A stretch of DNA of 11,664 nucleotides, taken from assembly GCA_025963615.1 (NCBI GenBank), contig JAOQAL010000480.1, positions 1 through 11,664 of the forward strand. Direction: 5' to 3'. A model generated the notes under the pieces. It saw only the letters and a list, made by a program, of their open reading frames with translations, made no database searches and was not told the DNA's origin. Both the position numbers and the translations under genes were made by a program. This DNA is from Chitinophagaceae bacterium. Its GTDB lineage: Bacteria > Bacteroidota > Bacteroidia > Chitinophagales > Chitinophagaceae. Below, one piece after another: positions 7,551 to 11,664 of the stretch (within the stretch, counting starts at the first letter, position 1; every line of letters starts with the position of its first letter).

Positions 7551-9485
7551 ATGCAATTTTTTAGATCCATGACAAGATTTGTTTTGATTCTGGGCCTGCT
7601 TGCCGGTTTTTCTACTTCTTTCTCCCAGGGATATGACCCGGAAAAAGTTAATAAAAAAGCAATTAACGTTTACAACCAGGCATTGGAAAAAGCCCAGGGA
7701 GGGCATTACCAGGAGTCGATCCATTTCCTGTTGCAAAGCATCCAAATCGACGGCAAATACATTGATGCCTATCTTTCACTTGCCGGCGTTTATGGTCAAT
7801 TGAAAGATTACGGCCATAGCATCAATTATTATGAACAGGCATTTGCATTGGATAGCGACTATACATTTGAATACAAGCTTTCCTATTCTATCAATCTGGC
7901 AGGACTTGGTGAATTTCAAAAAGCCCTGGATGCAGTCAACCATTTGCTTTCAAAAAATCCGCCGCAAAATTCCAACACGTATAAAGCCGCAGTATACAGA
8001 AGAAAATGTTATGAGTTCGCTGTTGAATATGCCCGGAAACATCAAACGGGAAATTATGTATTTGAACCCCGAAATCTTGGAGATAGCATTAACAGTATCG
8101 AATCCGAATATTTCCCGTCCCTAACCATTGATGGAAAAGAACTGGTTTTTACCAGACGTCTTGGAAATTTCAATGAAGATTTTTTTTACAGCAAGAAAAA
8201 TAAAAATCAATGGGAGTTGGCGAAACCATTAGAAGGCGATATAAATACAGAACAGAATGAAGGCGCACAAAACATTTCTCAGGATGGACAATGGCTTGTA
8301 TTTACAGGATGTAACAGACCCCGCGGGTTTGGAAGTTGTGATATTTACATTTCGTATTTAACATCACAGGGCTGGAGTGAAGCCCTCAGTCTTGGCAACC
8401 GGGTAAATTCGGATCAATGGGAATCACAGCCCTGTTTGTCGCCGGATAAAAGAGACCTGTATTTTGCAAGCAGGCAGTTCGGTGGCTATGGTGGCAGTGA
8501 TATTTATGTTTGCCATTTACAGACTAATGGTAAATGGAGTGAACCTGAAAATTTAGGTCCCGATATTAACACATCAGGGGATGAACAATGTCCTTTTATT
8601 CATGCTGACAATCAAACGCTATATTTTACATCCGACTTTTGGCCGGGCTATGGAGATGATGATTTGTTTTATGCAAGAAAGGGACCCCATGGCGTATGGA
8701 CAAATCCCATAAATCTGGGATACCCGGTTAATACCATTAATAAAGAGGGAACGCTATTTATTACAAGCGATGGAAAAACGGCATACTACGCAAGCGACCG
8801 AAGTGATAGTAAGGGCGGTCTTGATATTTACAGTTTCGAGCTACGTGAAGATATACGACCTTATAAAACATTATGGGTACGGGGACAGGTATTTGATAAA
8901 AAAACTACCCGGGGATTACCCTCCGCTGTCGAGCTGATTGACCTTGCCACCAAACAAACTATTTCTAAAGTTCAAACCGATGAACATGGCAACTACCTGA
9001 TCACGTTACCCGGTGGAAAAGATTATGCATTCAATGTAAACCGCAAAGGTTATTTATTTTATTCAGATAATTTTTCCCTGAGCCAGAAAACACCAGATTC
9101 GATTTACGAAAAAAACATTCCGTTGCAACCTCTTGAAGCGAATGCCGTGATTGTACTCAATAATATTTTTTTTGATGTAAATAAGTTTGAGTTAAAACCG
9201 GAATCACAGGTAGAGCTGGAGAAAGTAATTCAATTGTTGCGTGATAATCCAACGCTTAAGATCGAGATCAGTGGCCATACGGACAATGTCGGCAAACCTG
9301 CGGCCAACCTTGCTTTAAGTAATAACCGTTCAAAATCTGTAGTTAATTATCTTATCACCAATGGGATTTCAAGTCAGCGTCTATCATTCAAAGGCTTTGG
9401 CGAAACACAACCGGTTGCCGACAATAAAACGGAAGAGGGAAAAGCAAAGAACCGGCGAACCGAGTTAAAGATAATTGAACAATAA
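7551..9485 (+). CDS. PorE-like envelope protein: TPR, PD40 propeller, CarboxypepD_reg and OmpA domains
   Basis: This is an exported multidomain protein of 644 residues. In order it has a signal peptide at 1-26 (FVLILGLLAGFSTSFSQ), TPR repeats at about 30-135, and five PD40/WD40-like repeats at about 187-430 (for example SDIYVC and LDIYSF strand ends, probably a five-bladed propeller). A carboxypeptidase-regulatory-like domain follows at about 442-510 (VRGQVFDKKTTRGLPSAVEL), then an OmpA peptidoglycan-binding domain at about 535-644 (FFDVNKFELKP, GHTDNVG, NRRTEL). This layout and length match PorE (PG1058), a type IX secretion component of Porphyromonas gingivalis, but Bacteroidota carry many paralogues with the same layout, so the role is tentative. 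There is no lipobox cysteine, so it appears periplasmic rather than lipid-anchored. The frame is open back to an ATG at 7461 overlapping queE, but those 30 residues are hydrophilic and precede the signal peptide. An ATG at 7569 is also possible. Confidence 0.88.
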   Translation: MQFFRSMTRFVLILGLLAGFSTSFSQGYDPEKVNKKAINVYNQALEKAQGGHYQESIHFLLQSIQIDGKYIDAYLSLAGVYGQLKDYGHSINYYEQAFALDSDYTFEYKLSYSINLAGLGEFQKALDAVNHLLSKNPPQNSNTYKAAVYRRKCYEFAVEYARKHQTGNYVFEPRNLGDSINSIESEYFPSLTIDGKELVFTRRLGNFNEDFFYSKKNKNQWELAKPLEGDINTEQNEGAQNISQDGQWLVFTGCNRPRGFGSCDIYISYLTSQGWSEALSLGNRVNSDQWESQPCLSPDKRDLYFASRQFGGYGGSDIYVCHLQTNGKWSEPENLGPDINTSGDEQCPFIHADNQTLYFTSDFWPGYGDDDLFYARKGPHGVWTNPINLGYPVNTINKEGTLFITSDGKTAYYASDRSDSKGGLDIYSFELREDIRPYKTLWVRGQVFDKKTTRGLPSAVELIDLATKQTISKVQTDEHGNYLITLPGGKDYAFNVNRKGYLFYSDNFSLSQKTPDSIYEKNIPLQPLEANAVIVLNNIFFDVNKFELKPESQVELEKVIQLLRDNPTLKIEISGHTDNVGKPAANLALSNNRSKSVVNYLITNGISSQRLSFKGFGETQPVADNKTEEGKAKNRRTELKIIEQ

Positions 9486-9513
9486 CCCATTGTTACAATT
9501 TCTCTTTCCCTTA

Positions 9514-9535
9514 TTTTAGCAATCACTTGCTAAAA
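9514..9535 (+). promoter_or_regulatory. Inverted repeat overlapping the dprA start codon
   Basis: TTTTAGC (9514-9520) and GCTAAAA (9529-9535) are perfect 7-bp arms around an 8-base spacer, and the last A is the first base of the dprA ATG. It lies in the 49-base gap after the PorE-like gene. It could be a repressor operator, or an mRNA hairpin that hides the start of translation. It has no GC-rich stem followed by a T-run, so it is not a convincing terminator. Confidence 0.4.
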
Positions 9536-10635
9536 TGAATAATAAATTATTATTATACCAAGTCGCTCTCACTCTTATACCAAATATAGGTCCTGTACAA
9601 GCCAAGCTTTTACTGCAACATTTTGACATCGACGAAATATTTAACGCAAGAAAATCATTGCTCGAAAAAATAGAAGGCTTTGGTGAAGTCAGGGCAAGAA
9701 GTATACGGGCATTTGATAATTTCCACGAAGCAGAAGAAGAAGTTGCCTTTATTGAAAAATACAAAATCAAACCGCTTTTTATTACGGATAAAGAATATCC
9801 TCAACGGTTATTGAATTGCTACGACTCCCCTACTCTTTTATATTACCGGGGGAATGCCGGTCTCAACAACTCAAAAATCATTTCGGTGATCGGTACAAGA
9901 ACCCATACTGATTATGGTAGACAGGTAACGGAAAGCTTAATCCAGGATCTTTCTGCATTGAATGTTTTAATAGTCAGCGGGCTCGCTTATGGTATCGATG
10001 CTATTTCACACAGGGAAGCCATCAGAAATAGTTTACCAACTGTAGGAGTCATGGCTCATGGCCTTGATCAGATATATCCGGCACAACATGCTAACCTGGC
10101 AAAGGACATGATAAAAAACGGTGGCTTATTAACCGAATTCAAAAGTAACAGCAATCCGGATAAACATAATTTCCCGATAAGGAACAGGATTGTTGCCGGC
10201 ATGAGTGATGCAACCATCGTTGTTGAAACAGGTCTGAGAGGCGGCAGCATGATCACTGCGGAATTGGCTAATGGCTACAATAAAGATGTATTTGCTTTCC
10301 CAGGTAAAGTCACAGACAGTAAAAGCGCCGGCTGCAATTTCCTTATTAAAAATAATAAGGCCATGTTATTGACCGATGCGCAGGAATTAATTGAGATGAT
10401 GGGGTGGGAAGAAAAAAAGAAAACAAGAGCCAGTCTGCAGAAAGAACTTTTCATTGAACTGACGGCTGATGAAAAGATTGTGATGGATATTTTAAAACAA
10501 AAAGATTCCGTTCATATCGACGAACTAAATCTCGGAAGTGGCTTAAGTAGCAGCGCTGTTGCTGCGGCTATTTTGAATTTAGAATTACAAAATATAATTT
10601 CTTCACGACCCGGAAAACTATACAGCCTGACGTAA
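9535..10635 (+). CDS. dprA: DNA-processing protein DprA
   Basis: DprA binds incoming single-stranded DNA during natural transformation and loads RecA onto it; it is also kept in many species not known to be competent. The 366 residues are full length. Residues about 10-60 form a helix-hairpin-helix (LIPNIGPVQAKLLLQHF, then KIEGFGEVRARSI). Residues about 115-290 are the Rossmann-like core with all hallmark motifs: ISVIGTRTHTDYGRQ, IVSGLAYGIDAISHREA, GVMAHGLDQIYP, NFPIRNRIVAGMSDATIVVE, GGSMITAELA and FAFPG. Residues about 306-366 form the C-terminal winged-helix (DML1-like) domain. It starts at an ATG that overlaps an inverted repeat and lies 49 bases after the PorE-like gene. No other competence genes are nearby. 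Confidence 0.97.
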   Translation: MNNKLLLYQVALTLIPNIGPVQAKLLLQHFDIDEIFNARKSLLEKIEGFGEVRARSIRAFDNFHEAEEEVAFIEKYKIKPLFITDKEYPQRLLNCYDSPTLLYYRGNAGLNNSKIISVIGTRTHTDYGRQVTESLIQDLSALNVLIVSGLAYGIDAISHREAIRNSLPTVGVMAHGLDQIYPAQHANLAKDMIKNGGLLTEFKSNSNPDKHNFPIRNRIVAGMSDATIVVETGLRGGSMITAELANGYNKDVFAFPGKVTDSKSAGCNFLIKNNKAMLLTDAQELIEMMGWEEKKKTRASLQKELFIELTADEKIVMDILKQKDSVHIDELNLGSGLSSSAVAAAILNLELQNIISSRPGKLYSLT

Positions 10636-10696
10636 AATTTTCCTGGCCCGGATCCAACTACTAACCAGCTTGTTAAATTATTTACCACGTCTTCGC

Positions 10697-10830
10697 TGGT
10701 CTATTAAAACAACTGCTGACCCGTTAAAAGCAAAGCATCTTTTCGGTTGCAATCAGTGGGCATGGGAATTGAGAATATTTCCATGTAAACAATCTGATTG
10801 GCATTGCTGTTGAACTGTTACTAATAGCCA
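10697..10830 (+). ncRNA. Candidate structured RNA (long nested hairpin, 6S-like shape)
   Basis: Six arms nest in order. TGG/CCA (10697-10699 with 10828-10830) and CTATTA/TAATAG (10701-10706 with 10822-10827) come first, then AACA/TGTT (10708-10711 with 10816-10819) and AGCAA/TTGCT (10729-10733 with 10804-10808). CAATCAG/CTGATTG (10750-10756 with 10794-10800) and CATGGGAA/TTTCCATG (10761-10768 with 10778-10785) close the tip over a 9-base loop. That is about 33 pairs in 134 bases, with a large asymmetric bubble at 10712-10728 opposite 10809-10815. A rod with an internal bubble recalls 6S RNA, including the 6S-Flavo form in Bacteroidota, but I cannot confirm the consensus. A terminator lies 60 bases downstream. 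No clear promoter is visible, so it may instead be the 3' untranslated region of dprA. The strand is inferred from the terminator. Confidence 0.35.
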
Positions 10831-10890
10831 CGAACTAACTTAAGCAAGCAAATATTATTGACGATATTACCACAGACGGTTTGTAGGTGG

Positions 10891-10914
10891 GCTCTCCTTA
10901 TGGAGGGCTTTTTT
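10891..10914 (+). terminator. Rho-independent terminator
   Basis: The stem GCTCTCC (10891-10897) pairs with GGAGGGC (10902-10908) with one G-T wobble, over the loop TTAT, followed directly by six T residues (10909-10914). It ends transcription coming from dprA or from the candidate structured RNA and insulates the riboswitch-controlled unit. The T-run is on the plus strand only, so it is not bidirectional. Confidence 0.8.
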
Positions 10915-11115
10915 ATACTAAGCCCAATTCAATTTATGTTCTGCTATCACGCAACTACAGCCTGCTGATAAATATTTTTTGACTTCCCAGCTCATTATTT
11001 TAGAAAAAAAATTACGCTGTTTCAACTACCCAGGGTGAGATTTAACGTGTTTAGGGTGCCATTAAAAGCAGCTGAAGGAATTAGTCTTTCACGGAAAACG
11101 TGGCGGAGATAATGC

Positions 11116-11123
11116 TATCTTTA
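11116..11123 (+). promoter_or_regulatory. Candidate -7 promoter element for the thiamine transporter unit
   Basis: TATCTTTA matches the Bacteroidota TAnnTTTG -7 element except for the last base. A transcript from it would begin at about 11128-11131, right where the riboswitch begins. No good -33 TTTG is seen at the proper spacing. The placement is the main support. Confidence 0.35.
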
Positions 11124-11125
11124 CA

Positions 11126-11271
11126 TTTATACTCAAGGGGTGCCTTAAACGGGAGGTTTCAAATATTGTAACTTCTTTCGATGAAAAACAGGCTGAGATT
11201 ATACCCATTGAAAAGATGCTTTCAACATTTTTTCATACACCTGATCCGGATAATGCCGGCGTAGGAATAAA
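11126..11271 (+). promoter_or_regulatory. TPP (THI-box) riboswitch
   Basis: The conserved blocks of the thiamine-pyrophosphate riboswitch are all present in order. AGGGGTGCC (11136-11144) comes first, then GGCTGAGA (11191-11198), TACCC (11202-11206) and the 3' block ACCTGATCCGGATAATGCC continuing as GGCGTAGG (11239-11265). P2 is GGGT/ACCC, P3 closes with GCCT/AGGC, and P5 is CCGG/CCGG around ATAATG. P1 may be TTTAT (11126-11130) with ATAAA (11267-11271). P3 is enlarged by about 44 bases containing GAGGTT/AACTTC. About 32 bases, including a TTGAAA/TTTCAA hairpin, lie between ACCC and ACCTGATC, where only about five are found in E. coli thiM. It binds TPP and should lower expression of the downstream transporter. 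The lack of an obvious terminator after it suggests control of translation. Confidence 0.93.
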
Positions 11272-11343
11272 GGATAACACAGAATTGTATTTGCATCCTG
11301 GCCAGTTTTTGATTCATCCTTACAATATTCAATACAACCTGAT

Positions 11344-11664
11344 ATGAATTTAGTTGAATGGTGGAATTTACTTTGGCAGCAAATTAAAGACACGGATGGA
11401 TTGCAATGGACGGCAGTTATTTTAGGCATTGCCGAAGTATTGCTGGCAAGATCCAATAAAATATGGCTGTATCCCGCGGGTATCGCAGGTACTGGCCTCT
11501 CCGTTTATATATTATTGGTGGCAGGATTATATGCTGAAAGCCTGCTTAATGGTTATTATATAGTAATGAGCATTTATGGCTGGTGGTATTGGATTAAAAA
11601 GAAAAACAGGCCGCAGGTTACCATCAGTTATTGCAGCCGTAAAGACTGGATAACCGTTTCCTGG
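11344..11664 (+). CDS. pnuT: PnuC-family transporter, probable thiamine transporter PnuT, 3' end outside window
   Basis: This is an inner-membrane facilitator of the PnuC vitamin-transporter family; 107 codons are in the window, roughly half of a usual protein of about 200 residues. Family marks include WTAVILGIAEVLLARSNKIW, LYPAGIAGTGLSVYILL, LYAESLLNGYY and the signature MSIYGWWYWI. At least three hydrophobic segments are seen. PnuC itself carries nicotinamide riboside, but the TPP riboswitch 72 bases upstream points to thiamine, as known for PnuT in Bacteroidota. Uptake by this family depends on phosphorylation inside the cell, so a thiamine pyrophosphokinase gene is likely just beyond the right edge. 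The start is the ATG at 11344; no clear Shine-Dalgarno site precedes it. An upstream open stretch meets this ATG in an ATGA overlap, but that stretch is the riboswitch itself. Confidence 0.9.
   Translation, partial: MNLVEWWNLLWQQIKDTDGLQWTAVILGIAEVLLARSNKIWLYPAGIAGTGLSVYILLVAGLYAESLLNGYYIVMSIYGWWYWIKKKNRPQVTISYCSRKDWITVSW

Larger units (their letters stand above)
10636..11115. other. Intergenic region without a protein gene
   Basis: About 480 bases separate dprA from the TPP riboswitch promoter. I see no credible coding sequence on either strand. The first half holds a nested stem structure (10697-10830) and an intrinsic terminator (10891-10914), each listed separately. The part from 10915 to 11115 is AT-rich and I find no recognisable gene, repeat or site in it. 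Confidence 0.7.

Noticed and set aside
10636..11115. A possible mobile element or pseudogene in the long gap.
   Set aside because: No transposase fragment, terminal repeats with target duplication, or decayed reading frame could be seen.
11298..11310. CTGGCCAG followed by five T residues before pnuT, considered as a riboswitch terminator.
   Set aside because: The palindrome has no room for a loop, and no other upstream arm pairs with it.
11066..11347. An open frame of about 93 codons whose TGA overlaps the pnuT ATG as ATGA, resembling a translationally coupled gene.
   Set aside because: The frame has no good start codon except a late ATG at 11216, and the DNA contains the conserved blocks of a TPP riboswitch, which explain the sequence. 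The ATGA overlap is taken as coincidence.
11199..11456. An 85-codon open frame on the minus strand.
   Set aside because: It runs antisense across the riboswitch and the pnuT start and shows no domain or signal.

Overview
The window looks like chromosomal DNA of a Bacteroidota bacterium, probably of the Chitinophagaceae/Sphingobacteriia type. The evidence is a SusC/RagA TonB-linked outer-membrane protein, a PorE-like TPR/propeller/OmpA protein, a CX3CX2C-type QueE, near-absence of Shine-Dalgarno sites, and TAnnTTTG-type promoter elements. The lineage is inferred from gene content only.

Left half, minus strand (read right to left from about 5640 to 1): a PorV/FadL-like outer-membrane beta-barrel protein is followed 11 bases later by a helix-hairpin-helix plus predicted beta-barrel protein. 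After a 189-base gap comes a susC-like gene whose 3' end lies outside the left edge. The gap holds a long imperfect inverted repeat in the presumed susC leader. A partner susD would be expected beyond position 1.

Centre: a divergent intergenic region (about 5641-5891) holds a palindrome, a 7-bp tandem repeat (GATGCTG) and a TAnnTTTG element immediately before folD.

Right half, plus strand: folD (one-carbon folate metabolism), queE (queuosine/7-deazaguanine pathway), a PorE-like OmpA-family envelope protein and dprA (ssDNA binding/RecA loading in transformation). These four share orientation but not an obvious pathway.

From 10636 to 11343 there is no protein gene. This stretch holds a candidate structured RNA (nested stems 10697-10830), a clear intrinsic terminator (10891-10914), and a TPP riboswitch (about 11126-11271). 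The riboswitch leads into a PnuC-family transporter cut by the right edge, which on that basis is a thiamine transporter (PnuT). The riboswitch has an enlarged P3 arm and a hairpin insertion between its two sensor arms.

Most of the window is ordinary core and envelope genes. The best candidates for something new are the structured RNA after dprA, the unusual riboswitch architecture, the susC leader repeat, and the little-studied barrel/HhH gene pair.
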